28,347 bases of DNA from CAXTTV01 sp964247295. GTDB lineage: Bacteria > Chloroflexota > Ktedonobacteria > Ktedonobacterales > Ktedonobacteraceae. The notes under the pieces were generated by a model. It made no database searches. It saw nothing but the letters and a program-made list of their open reading frames with translations, and had not been told where the DNA came from. The stretch lies in assembly GCA_964247295.1 (NCBI GenBank), contig CAXTTV010000044.1, forward strand, positions 1-28,347. The letters are read 5' to 3'. Below, in pieces: positions 16,133 through 23,668 of the stretch. Made by a program: the position numbers and the translations under genes. Within the stretch, counting starts at the first letter, position 1; each line of letters begins with the position of its first letter.

Positions 16133-17370
16133 CCGAGGAAATTTTTAGTCGTAAGCTTGGTCGCCGGGTCACACCAGGCGAGATCGTCGTTGTCGAGGTT
16201 GATCATGTAATGAGTCACGACACTACAACTCCACTGGCAATTCAGGCATTCCGTAGATTAGCCCCTCTGACTGGTGGGCGCGTCTTCAATAAAGAACGAG
16301 CACATATCGTTTTTGATCATATTATTCCCGCATCTACAATCGCCGCTGCCGGACTACAGCGCGATGTGCGAGGGTTTGCGCGTGAACAGGATATCACTAT
16401 TCTTCAGGAAGGGATCTGCCATCAGGTGATGCCGGAAAAAGGCTTTGTGATCCCAGGTGATATTATTGTTGGGGCCGATAGCCATACCTGTACCTATGGC
16501 GCTTTGGGAGCCTTTGCAACTGGGATGGGCTCGACCGATATCGGCGTTGCGTATGCCACGGGGCGAAGCTGGTTCCGCATTCCTGAGACAATCAATGTTC
16601 GTCTGGAAGGCGAGCTACCACCAGGGGTTTTCGCTAAAGATGTCACGTTGGAAATTGTGCGCCATCTGGGCGTCGATGGGGCTAACTACCGGGCCATCGA
16701 GTATACGGGCGGTCTGATAGAACGGCTCTCCGTCAGTGAACGACTGACCTTCTGCAATATGGCGATCGAAATGGGTGGCAAGGCCGGGCTGATCGCGGCT
16801 GATGAGACTACACGATCCTGGCTGCAAGGCCGGACAGAACGCGAATATCCAATGCTGGCCGCGCACAACCCCGAATACGCGCAGATCGTAGAGATAGATG
16901 TAAGCAACCTGACTCCTTTGATCGCCTGCCCCCCAGATGTGGACAATGTGGTATCAATAGAACAGGTAGAGGACATTAAAATAGATCAAGTTTTTCTGGG
17001 AACCTGCACCAACGGGCGGCTAGATGATCTGGCGATCGCGGCAGGGATTCTTCAGGGAAAATCTATTCATCCGGATACTCGGATGGTTGTGATCCCAGCC
17101 TCACGCGAAATCTTTTTGGAGGCCACCCGCCTGGGTTATATGGAGACCTTTATGCTTGCCGGTGCCATGATCGGCAATCCCGGCTGTGGCCCCTGTATCG
17201 GTCGGCATAATGGTGTGCTGGCCGCTGGTGAACGCGCGCTTACTACAATGAACCGGAACTTCACCGGACGCATGGGCGACCCCACCGCAGAAATTTATCT
17301 TGGCAGCCCCGCGACCGTCGCGGCAACTGCTCTGACCGGCCATATTACTGATCCTCGTCAGTATCTCTAA
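16120..17370 (+). CDS. lysT: Homoaconitase large subunit LysT
   Basis: A 416-residue member of the aconitase family that, with LysU, isomerises homocitrate via homoaconitate to homoisocitrate. The [4Fe-4S] ligands are visible: C296 in GTCTNGR and C356/C359 in GCGPCIG. GADSHTCTYGALG (about 118-130) is a substrate-binding loop. Length and domain order match the LeuC/homoaconitase large subunit. The start lies in the 3' end of homocitrate synthase, with AAGGAG 7 bases upstream, so the two reading frames overlap by 13 bases. Isopropylmalate isomerase (LeuC) is the alternative; the operon places it in the lysine pathway, but some such enzymes serve both. Confidence 0.92.
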   Translation: MGTLAEEIFSRKLGRRVTPGEIVVVEVDHVMSHDTTTPLAIQAFRRLAPLTGGRVFNKERAHIVFDHIIPASTIAAAGLQRDVRGFAREQDITILQEGICHQVMPEKGFVIPGDIIVGADSHTCTYGALGAFATGMGSTDIGVAYATGRSWFRIPETINVRLEGELPPGVFAKDVTLEIVRHLGVDGANYRAIEYTGGLIERLSVSERLTFCNMAIEMGGKAGLIAADETTRSWLQGRTEREYPMLAAHNPEYAQIVEIDVSNLTPLIACPPDVDNVVSIEQVEDIKIDQVFLGTCTNGRLDDLAIAAGILQGKSIHPDTRMVVIPASREIFLEATRLGYMETFMLAGAMIGNPGCGPCIGRHNGVLAAGERALTTMNRNFTGRMGDPTAEIYLGSPATVAATALTGHITDPRQYL

Positions 17371-17383
17371 AGGAGAAGCCACC

Positions 17384-17872
17384 ATGGGACGTATCTGGAT
17401 GCTTGGAGATAATATCAATACCGATGTAATTATCCCCGGACGCTACAATGTCACGACCGATCGCAGTCAACTGGCCCGACACTGCCTTTGTGAGATCCGA
17501 CCAGACTTCGCAGCCGAGGTGCAACCGGGCGATATTCTTCTCGCCGGCCACAATTTTGGCTGTGGTTCCTCACGCGAGCATGCTCCAGCCTCTATCCAGG
17601 CCAGCGGGATTAAAGTGGTGATCGCGCGCAGCTTCGCCAGAATCTTTTACCGCAACGCGATTAATATCGGTCTGCCCGTTCTGATCTGTGACGAGGCTTC
17701 GCTTGCCAGCTCCGATGGTCAGCAGATGGAGGTAAATCTCCAATCCGGTGAGCTTCATAACCTGACTACCGGGCAGAAATTTAAGGCTGAACCACTAACA
17801 CCTTTTGTGGAAAAGATTGTGATGGCCGGGGGTATCATCAACTATATTGAACAGCGAGGGACGCTGGAATGA
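17384..17872 (+). CDS. lysU: Homoaconitase small subunit LysU
   Basis: A 162-residue swivel-domain subunit of the LeuD type that pairs with LysT to form the active (homo)aconitase. It begins MGRIWMLGDNINTDVIIPGRYN, with D9 and the NTD of the specificity loop, and has the GHNFGCGSSREHAP motif around 55-70. The ribosome binding site AAAGGAG sits 8 bases ahead of the start. Its stop overlaps the dehydrogenase start (ATGA). The specificity loop residues RYNVTTD differ from the usual isopropylmalate isomerase YLRT type, which is consistent with homocitrate but not conclusive. Confidence 0.9.
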   Translation: MGRIWMLGDNINTDVIIPGRYNVTTDRSQLARHCLCEIRPDFAAEVQPGDILLAGHNFGCGSSREHAPASIQASGIKVVIARSFARIFYRNAINIGLPVLICDEASLASSDGQQMEVNLQSGELHNLTTGQKFKAEPLTPFVEKIVMAGGIINYIEQRGTLE

Positions 17873-18954
17873 TCTCTCCCTCTCATCTGCATCATCCTCC
17901 GCGCGTCTGTGTGATCGCGGGGGATGATGCGGCCCCTGAGGTGGTACACCCAACTCTCACACTTCTGCGCCGTCTGGCTCCTGAGATTACGTTTCATGAG
18001 GCCCCCTGTGGACGCGTAGCTCAGGAGCTGTTTGGCACGCCCTTTCCAGAATCGACAAAGAGGGAGATCGATGAGACCGACTGCACCCTGTTTGGGGCTA
18101 GCGGCGGACCAAGCCGGGCGATCCTCTGGTATCTACGCTGGACAAAAGATACTTGCGTTAATCTACGACCAATCCGCTGGCAACCCGGATATCAGAGCCC
18201 GATGCGTCACCCCGAGCGGATCGACTACCTGATTGTCCGCGATAATCTGGAGGGAATGTATCCACCACGCGAGGGTCGAGTTCAGGAGCTGAGCTCGTTA
18301 GCCAGCAGCGACAAATGGTGGCTGCCCCCACCTGTCGAGCAACAGGGTAGCTATGCCTTAAAGGTCTGTACCGATGCTCAGGCGCGAAGAGTCGCGACGG
18401 TGGCCTGTGAGATCGCCCTGACTCGTAAGGCTCAGGGATATCCAGGGCGCATCACACTCGGAGCGAAATACTCGATTCTGCCTCAGACCGATGGACGCTT
18501 CCGAGAGATTATGCGAGCAGAGGTTGAGCAACACCCCGAACTGGGCTATCAGGAATTTCTGATTGATGATCTGGCGCGGAGAATGATCGCCGAACCAGAA
18601 TCTCTGGACGTTGTTGTGCTTGGAAACGAGCATGGAGATATCCTTGCGGATGCAGCCGCCGGGACCATCGGCGGCCTGGGGCTGGCTCCCAGTGCCTGCT
18701 ATGGACCGGACTATGCCTACTTTGAACCAGTTCATGGCTCCGCGCCCGATCTGGCAGGCAAAGGGGTGATTAACCCAACCGCAACCCTGCTCACAGGAGC
18801 CTTGCTGCTACGCTACCTCAACCATTCGGATAAAGCCGATCACCTTGAGGCAGCAATTACCCAGACATATCAGGCTGAAAAAAACCTTACGGTCGATCAG
18901 GGAGGGCAGGCAAGCACAGAAAGCTTTATACAGCAGATCGCTGATCTACTGTAG
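17869..18954 (+). CDS. lysB: Divergent isocitrate/homoisocitrate dehydrogenase family enzyme, probable LysB
   Basis: A 361-residue member of the beta-decarboxylating dehydrogenase family, expected to convert homoisocitrate to 2-oxoadipate with NAD(P)+. Conserved parts are LRPIR, IVRDNLEGMY, the Lys in GAKYSILP (match to AHKANVLP of T. thermophilus homoisocitrate dehydrogenase), FLIDD, GDILADAAAG and FEPVHGSAPDLAGKG. The segment between residues about 125 and 165 (REGRVQEL...SSDKWW...GSYALKV) is longer and unlike known homologues, so the expected catalytic Tyr cannot be placed by eye. Substrate is inferred from the operon. It is the last gene; a bidirectional hairpin follows. LeuB-like 3-isopropylmalate dehydrogenase is the alternative. 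Confidence 0.8.
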   Translation: MISPSHLHHPPRVCVIAGDDAAPEVVHPTLTLLRRLAPEITFHEAPCGRVAQELFGTPFPESTKREIDETDCTLFGASGGPSRAILWYLRWTKDTCVNLRPIRWQPGYQSPMRHPERIDYLIVRDNLEGMYPPREGRVQELSSLASSDKWWLPPPVEQQGSYALKVCTDAQARRVATVACEIALTRKAQGYPGRITLGAKYSILPQTDGRFREIMRAEVEQHPELGYQEFLIDDLARRMIAEPESLDVVVLGNEHGDILADAAAGTIGGLGLAPSACYGPDYAYFEPVHGSAPDLAGKGVINPTATLLTGALLLRYLNHSDKADHLEAAITQTYQAEKNLTVDQGGQASTESFIQQIADLL

Positions 18955-18959
18955 CCAAA

Positions 18960-18992
18960 AAAGATCCCTCGGATATTGTCCCAGGGATCTTT
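18960..18992. terminator. Bidirectional terminator between lysB and the methyltransferase
   Basis: A 10-bp perfect stem (AAAGATCCCT, 18960-18969, with 18983-18992) has a 13-base loop. On the minus strand it is followed by TTTTTTGGC, a good U-tract for the convergent methyltransferase gene. On the plus strand only TTT follows, so lysine-operon termination here would be less efficient. Confidence 0.8.
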
Positions 18993-18998
18993 AACAAC

Positions 18999-19853
18999 TT
19001 AGAAAGGTTTCCGCCCCATTGTCGTCAGGTAGAAACTAATCGCGCAGAAATCTTCACTCATCATAGCTACCATCGCATTTTGATACATCTCATCCAGCTC
19101 CTGAGCGGTCGCGATCCCTGCTTTCTGCATAAAAGGCATAACCAATTTTGTACCAGCCATATAATTCTGGTACATACTCTCATGGGCTTTGGTTCCTGTA
19201 GAAAAATCCACCCCATGAGCAAGTCGGTTAATATCGGTAAAACCGGCCTCCAAAAATAGTTTGCGCATCATCGGCGTGATCGCGCAGTAATCGCTTTGAA
19301 CCGAGAAACTATGACCCATCGCAGCCATAGCCCGTCCCAGATCTCTATGCAACACGTCAAGCGCCGGTTTATTAGAGAAAGCAGTACAGTCATATTCTGT
19401 ACAACGCAACTGCCCACCTGACCTCAACAATTGCCAACAAGCTTTTAAAAGGACCGGCCAATCGTCTGTGTGCATAAAACTGACGAGCAGGCGTGAGTTA
19501 ATGAGATCGAAAGAGCCCTCTTCCATATCTTTGACAGCTAAGGCATTCATCACGCGAAACGTGGCGTTGTGAAGACCCCGAGAATTGGCCTGCGCCTGCG
19601 CGTATTCAATCATTGTGTGGCTGACATCGACTCCAGTCACGGTCAGATCGGGATACTTATAGGCCATCTCCAAAACCCACCCGCCGGGCCCACAACCAAT
19701 ATCTAGCACTTTCGTCAACTTCAATGGATCATCAATCCCAACATCAACTCCACCCATCTCTTCCGTCAACAGTTGATCTTGAATCATCAGACGAGCCATC
19801 TCGCTTCCACTCTCGGGATCAATGAAATAACTGTTTTGAGGTTCCATTGCCAT
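18999..19853 (-). CDS. Class I SAM-dependent methyltransferase, copy 1
   Basis: A 284-residue soluble class I methyltransferase. Motif I is KVLDIGCGPGGW (about 48-59), motif II VTGVDVSHTM (72-81), and the acidic post-II region and SRLLVSFMH follow. The substrate is unknown; no cofactor or pathway neighbours identify it. It is a tandem duplicate of the gene upstream at 19963-20817: nearly every segment aligns without gaps, from QNSYF-DPESGSEM at the start to TT-GRKPF at the end. The start with GGAG 8 bases upstream is preferred; Met3 is possible. The bidirectional terminator lies just downstream. Its strand is opposite to the lysine operon, so it is a separate transcription unit. Confidence 0.85.
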   Translation of the reverse strand: MAMEPQNSYFIDPESGSEMARLMIQDQLLTEEMGGVDVGIDDPLKLTKVLDIGCGPGGWVLEMAYKYPDLTVTGVDVSHTMIEYAQAQANSRGLHNATFRVMNALAVKDMEEGSFDLINSRLLVSFMHTDDWPVLLKACWQLLRSGGQLRCTEYDCTAFSNKPALDVLHRDLGRAMAAMGHSFSVQSDYCAITPMMRKLFLEAGFTDINRLAHGVDFSTGTKAHESMYQNYMAGTKLVMPFMQKAGIATAQELDEMYQNAMVAMMSEDFCAISFYLTTMGRKPF

Positions 19854-19962
19854 GTATAATCTCCATTCTCTAAGTGTATCTGTCGATGGCTTTTTTTGCC
19901 GCCAACAGTCGTCTAATGTAGCCCGGACACAGCTCTGCTTACAGACACCCTATGACTTTTCT

Positions 19963-20817
19963 CTAGAAAGGTTTCCGTCCAATCGTCGTCAGGTAGTAGC
20001 TAATCGCGCAAAAATCCTCACGCATCATATCTATCATGACTTTTTGATACATCTTATCGAGCTCTTGAGTGGTTCCAACCCCTGCTTTCTGCATAAAAGG
20101 GATGACCAGCTTCATTCCCACCATATAGTTCTGATACATGCTTTCATGTGCTTTGGTCCCGGCGGAGAAATCTACTCCGTGAGCCAGACGGTGAACGTTT
20201 TCAAAGCCAGCCTGAAGAAAAAGTTTACGCATCATCGGTGTGATCGCGCAATAATTGCTCTGACGGGAAAAGCTATGGTCCATCGTCGCCATCGCTCTTC
20301 CAAGATAGCGATGCCATACATCAAATGTCAGAGTATTCGTAAAACCCGTGCAGTCATACTCTGTACAACGCAACTGTCCGCCAGGACGTAGCAGCTTCCA
20401 ACACATTTCCAGCAGGATCGGCCAGTCCTCCGTGTGCATAAAGCTGATGAGCAGACACGAGTTAATGAGATCGAAAGAGCCCTCTTCCAGCTTAGAGGCA
20501 TCCAGGGCATTCATTATCCGAAAAGAGGCATTATACAGTTCGCGAGAAACCGCTTGAGCTTGAGCGTATTCAATCATTTTGTGACTGATATCGATCCCAA
20601 TTACTTCTAAATCGGGATATTGAAACGCCATCTCTAGCGCCCATCCACCGGGTCCACAACCAATATCTAACACTTTCCGCAAGCTTGCCGGATCATCGAT
20701 CCCGACATCCACTCCCCCCATCTCCTCCGTTAGAATCTGCTCTTGAATCATCAGGCGAGCCATCTCACTCCCACTCTCGGGATCACTAAAATAACTGTTT
20801 TGAGACTCCGTTGACAT
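19963..20817 (-). CDS. Class I SAM-dependent methyltransferase, copy 2
   Basis: A 284-residue class I methyltransferase, paralogue of the gene just downstream. Motif I is KVLDIGCGPGGW, motif II VIGIDISHKM. Start at 20817 is chosen by alignment of MSTESQNSYF with MAMEPQNSYF of the paralogue and a GGATG element 7 bases upstream; the in-frame ATG at 20826 has weaker support. Most differences are conservative substitutions, indicating a fairly old tandem duplication, both copies apparently functional. A 109-base spacer separates the two. The IscB element lies immediately upstream on the same strand. Confidence 0.85.
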   Translation of the reverse strand: MSTESQNSYFSDPESGSEMARLMIQEQILTEEMGGVDVGIDDPASLRKVLDIGCGPGGWALEMAFQYPDLEVIGIDISHKMIEYAQAQAVSRELYNASFRIMNALDASKLEEGSFDLINSCLLISFMHTEDWPILLEMCWKLLRPGGQLRCTEYDCTGFTNTLTFDVWHRYLGRAMATMDHSFSRQSNYCAITPMMRKLFLQAGFENVHRLAHGVDFSAGTKAHESMYQNYMVGMKLVIPFMQKAGVGTTQELDKMYQKVMIDMMREDFCAISYYLTTIGRKPF

Positions 20818-20985
20818 GACGAGCATCCATTCTTTGAAACATACCTATAAACGAATACTTCTTTGGCTGTTAACGCTTTCTGACGTGGTGGTTCCAGGAA
20901 TTTTCTACCGTTTCCAGAGGCTTATGACCAGTTACGGGCCAGCAGGTAATAGCACAAACATCTTCGCGAATTCTATTCATGATTA

Positions 20986-22254
20986 TTACGGCAGGATACC
21001 CACTCCTTCAGGTGTGGGAGGAATGCCGCTCTTTCTTTCGACTAAGAAAGCTGAAGCCTTCTGAACCATTTTGAGCTTCTTCTGGCTAGCGCTCGCATGG
21101 ATCTTTATCCCATCCAGGGTACGCAGATCAAAGTATCCTGTGCTCCGCCGCCCGAAGACAAAACACACGGTGCCTTGATAATTCACACAATCAAAGAGAC
21201 GGAACCCGTACACATACTTAGGGGCGGTGTTACGCTGCCTCCTTCCACCTTTTCTCATCGTTGCTTTGTGAATTTGCCGATTGTTGCGCCGCACCATCTT
21301 GATCAAATGCCATGTGCTATCTGAGCATGCGAGGGGATTTCCACTGATGCATCTCCCATCCACTCTATGAGACTTTTCTAGTTGATGCTCAATACGGGTG
21401 TGCTTGGTCATGTAGCCATATGTGAGAGAGACATTCGGGAACCGCACTTTCGCTGCTTCATAGATAGACCCTCGAATGATCCCCATCTGCGTCGCGTCTC
21501 GCCAGCCTCTGCTCTTGCGTTCTATCGTGTGCTCCTGGTGCGTGCGATGAATGAGATCATGACAGGTTTCGCAGAGCGTGATCAGGTTGTCAGGCCGATC
21601 TCCACCCGTCTTGCGGCTCTCGATATGATGGACGTTCAAAATTACATCCTTCGATTTCCCTTGGCATCGCTGACATCGGTGAGCATCTCGGGCCAGTACA
21701 TATTCGCGCACATTCCAGAAGCCCAGTTGCGGGCCTTGCTGGTAGCCCTCTTCTTCAATCTCGGGATTGCGGATTTTCTGGATATCGAATTGTGCCACTT
21801 CAATGGTGGTCTTCCCCACAGGCAACAGCTTGTGAACCAACCCAATGATCTTCAGATGTGTCTCAACCTTGTGTTGAACCGAAGGTGCCAACCAGCCCTG
21901 AGGCTTTTTACGATTGAGATATCTCGCCTTGCGGTACCGGGTTTTGCGACTCCTTCTGGCCCGGCGAAACTGCCGACGTGTCGCCAGAAGGTCCCCGATA
22001 TCGGTACGGGGTTGTGCCTCTGCCTCAAACAACACCGTCTTTTCTGTGGTCGCGGAGACGCCAATATGACGCGTGCCCGCATCGACGCCTAACGACACGT
22101 CCTGTTTGTAGCCACTACTCCCATAGAGCAGTTGGAGGGTAAAAGGAACCATTCGTGCGATCTTCGCCTTGCCCTCCTTCAAAAGAAGTCTCGCCTTTCT
22201 TGGCTGGCAAGGCATTAACGGTTCCCCGTGACAATTGAAAATGTAAACGAACAA
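20986..22254 (-). CDS. iscB: IscB RNA-guided nuclease
   Basis: A Cas9-ancestor nuclease of about 422 residues, using the TTG at 22254; the ORF extends to an ATG at 22266 (426 aa) and further upstream. In full-ORF numbering (first Met at 22338): PLMP motif EPLMPCQP (39-46), RuvC-I D86 in GVDAGTRHIG, Arg-rich bridge helix (about 121-143), RuvC-II E180 in TIEVAQFD, HNH with zinc cysteines C223, C226, C256, C259 and H237/H238 in NVHHIE and N251, and RuvC-III H325/D328 in SHRVDGRCI. All nuclease residues are intact. The TTG start is favoured by AAAGGATGG 7 bases upstream and family N-terminus length; the ATG at 22266 overlaps that ribosome binding site. Guided DNA cleavage is known for the family; activity here is inferred. 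Confidence 0.92.
   Translation of the reverse strand: MFVYIFNCHGEPLMPCQPRKARLLLKEGKAKIARMVPFTLQLLYGSSGYKQDVSLGVDAGTRHIGVSATTEKTVLFEAEAQPRTDIGDLLATRRQFRRARRSRKTRYRKARYLNRKKPQGWLAPSVQHKVETHLKIIGLVHKLLPVGKTTIEVAQFDIQKIRNPEIEEEGYQQGPQLGFWNVREYVLARDAHRCQRCQGKSKDVILNVHHIESRKTGGDRPDNLITLCETCHDLIHRTHQEHTIERKSRGWRDATQMGIIRGSIYEAAKVRFPNVSLTYGYMTKHTRIEHQLEKSHRVDGRCISGNPLACSDSTWHLIKMVRRNNRQIHKATMRKGGRRQRNTAPKYVYGFRLFDCVNYQGTVCFVFGRRSTGYFDLRTLDGIKIHASASQKKLKMVQKASAFLVERKSGIPPTPEGVGILP
20989..21028 (-). repeat. Right-end hairpin of the IscB element
   Basis: Nested inverted repeat: CGGCA (20989-20993) with TGCCG (21024-21028), inside it CCCAC (20999-21003) with GTGGG (21014-21018). It includes the final codons of iscB, encoding PPTPEGVGILP. 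Position and form fit the right-end subterminal hairpin recognised by TnpA in IS200/IS605 elements. Confidence 0.65.
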
Positions 22255-22266
22255 AGCGTTTACCAT

Positions 22267-22486
22267 CCTTTCAGATGTATGGGACGCTTCGCCAATGTTC
22301 AAGCGGCTTGTTCGGCCTGTAACACCGTTCCTTCCCATCAGAACTTTTAATCACAGACGATAGAGCTACAGGCTAGCGTAGGCACCCATAGGTATCGTGA
22401 CCGCTCGAACGGAACCCTCTTTCAAGGGCCGAGGCTAGTCAATAAAGGCTTTTATAAGCCTCCGGCTTCAGCCGGGGGTCATTGAC
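22267..22486 (-). ncRNA. Putative IscB omega-RNA scaffold
   Basis: The roughly 220 bases upstream of iscB on the same strand are non-coding and densely structured. Stems seen on the minus strand: GTCAAT/ATTGAC closing a block with CCGGCT-GA-AGCCGG and GGCTTATAAAAGCC; CCTGTA/TACAGG; ATGGGA/TCCCAT (22333-22338 with 22279-22284); and CGCTT/AAGCG. Known IscB loci encode the omega-RNA exactly here, with the guide at its 5' end from flanking DNA. The guide would thus lie just past 22486. The exact 5' and 3' ends are not determined. Confidence 0.8.
22438..22486 (-). repeat. Left-end structured block of the IscB element
   Basis: GTCAAT (22438-22443) pairs with ATTGAC (22481-22486), enclosing two hairpins: AGGCTTTTATAAGCCT and CCGGCTTCAGCCGG on the plus strand. 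It marks the probable left end of the element and the 5' portion of the omega-RNA. Confidence 0.65.
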
Positions 22487-22771
22487 CTAATGGATAGGGC
22501 ATTATCGACACCAGCAAAAGCTATCGCTAATACTGTGTTTAAGCAATTATAACGTATCTAGAAGAAGATCGCACCTGAGAGAAAATATCAGGGGGAAAAT
22601 TGGCTTTTTTGCTCTCCTCTGATAACGGTGGAAATCAAAGAAAATAGAGAATGCTTCATAGAACAGATCACCATGCCGATAGGAAAAAAGGGAAAGGGAT
22701 GATTCCCTCAAGACTTATGCGATAGAAAAACTAAAGCAAGATCTGCTTCCCGTCTGTGAGGAGATCCGATA

Positions 22772-23668
22772 ATGCCAGAACCAGATGAGAACCAATCATC
22801 GATACTGCATGTCGATCTGCGTGAACATTTGCGATTGAAAGATGCTTACGAAGATCTACGGCAGGATTATGAACGCGAGATCGAGGCCCATATTCAACTT
22901 CAACATACTTATATGGAGTTATATCGCACCTATATTCAAGAGGTGGAAGAGCATATCCAGTTGAAAAAGGTGTACGGCCATCTCAGTATGCTGCTTCAAA
23001 AAGATGCAACTGAGCAAGAAACCAAAGGACCGTCACATGGTGAACAGCAGGAACCAACCAGTGCCAATCGCTCGATGGCGGAGGTTATAGCAACACAGGC
23101 ACTGAAAGCTACTGTCCAGGCCCGCGATAAAGGTACTGGCGAGCATTCAGAACGGATTGTGCAGATGGCTGAGGCTACGGCTTACAAACTTCACCGTTCC
23201 GAAGAAGAGATTCATATTCTCCGCCTGGCTGCCCTTTTCCATGATATTGGTAAAATCGGTGTCTCCGATACGATCCTGTTAAAACCCGGCCCTCTCAGTC
23301 CCGAGGAGTGGGAGATTATGCACCACCATCCTAAAATCGGTCGACAGATTCTTGAACAGATCGGTGGGGTTTTCTCGCTTCTGGCAAAAATTATTGTTGC
23401 TCATCATGAACGTTGGGATGGTCAAGGATATCCCAATCATCTCACTGGCGAAAGTATTCCACTGGGAGCTCGTATTCTCGCGGTCGTCGACTCCTATGAT
23501 GCAATGACTTCGGATAGACCCTATCGCGCTGCTTTCTCACACGCCGACGCCCGAGCCGAACTTCTCTCCTGTTCTGGTAGTCAGTATGATCCAAATGTTG
23601 TGAAGGCTTTTCTTCAGGTTCTGGATGAACAACCCGAATTTCTTTCAGTCGAGGCCAGTCGCCAATAA
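22772..23668 (+). CDS. HD-GYP domain phosphodiesterase with coiled-coil repeats
   Basis: A 298-residue soluble protein. Residues 15-80 form a coiled coil with three repeats of 21 residues (H19, H40, H61 in EHLRL, AHIQL, EHIQL). A Gln/Glu/Ser-rich linker (80-105) follows. Residues 106-290 are an HD-GYP domain: H157-D158 in HDIGKIG, HHHP (184-187), HHERWDGQGYP (211-221) and D240 in DSYDAMTSDRPYR. HD-GYP proteins hydrolyse c-di-GMP to GMP or pGpG with Fe or Mn; all signature residues are present. There is no membrane span or receiver domain, so the coiled coil may mediate oligomerisation or partner binding. GAGGAG 8 bases upstream supports the start. It is a single-gene unit. c-di-GMP as substrate is family knowledge, not shown here. 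Confidence 0.92.
   Translation: MPEPDENQSSILHVDLREHLRLKDAYEDLRQDYEREIEAHIQLQHTYMELYRTYIQEVEEHIQLKKVYGHLSMLLQKDATEQETKGPSHGEQQEPTSANRSMAEVIATQALKATVQARDKGTGEHSERIVQMAEATAYKLHRSEEEIHILRLAALFHDIGKIGVSDTILLKPGPLSPEEWEIMHHHPKIGRQILEQIGGVFSLLAKIIVAHHERWDGQGYPNHLTGESIPLGARILAVVDSYDAMTSDRPYRAAFSHADARAELLSCSGSQYDPNVVKAFLQVLDEQPEFLSVEASRQ

Larger units (their letters stand above)
20985..22486 (-). mobile_element. IscB element of the IS200/IS605 type, without tnpA
   Basis: About 1.5 kb containing an omega-RNA-like region (left end) and iscB (right end), on the minus strand. The left end has a structured block at 22438-22486 (GTCAAT...ATTGAC enclosing CCGGCTTCAGCCGG). The right end is an imperfect nested palindrome at 20989-21028 (CGGCA...TGCCG outside, CCCAC...GTGGG inside) that overlaps the last codons of iscB. 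Both end structures are typical of single-strand transposition elements. No Y1 transposase (TnpA) is present, so movement would need one in trans. It sits between a methyltransferase gene and the HD-GYP gene without visibly disrupting either. Exact ends cannot be fixed without an empty-site comparison. Confidence 0.75.

Noticed and set aside
16120..18954. Leucine genes leuC, leuD, leuB
   Set aside because: They follow homocitrate synthase with overlaps and there is no isopropylmalate synthase; a leucine side role remains possible.
19852..20391. 179-aa plus-strand ORF opposite the second methyltransferase
   Set aside because: It is antisense to conserved methyltransferase motifs and has no independent support.
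21382..22092. 236-aa plus-strand ORF opposite iscB
   Set aside because: It is antisense to the conserved nuclease domains and shows no recognisable protein pattern; taken as a shadow.
20986..22338. TnpB or Cas9
   Set aside because: The PLMP start motif, short bridge helix and HNH inserted within split RuvC define IscB; TnpB has no HNH, and Cas9 would be much larger with a recognition lobe and CRISPR array.
22640..22771. c-di-GMP riboswitch before the HD-GYP gene
   Set aside because: The conserved c-di-GMP-I core sequence and paired helices could not be found.
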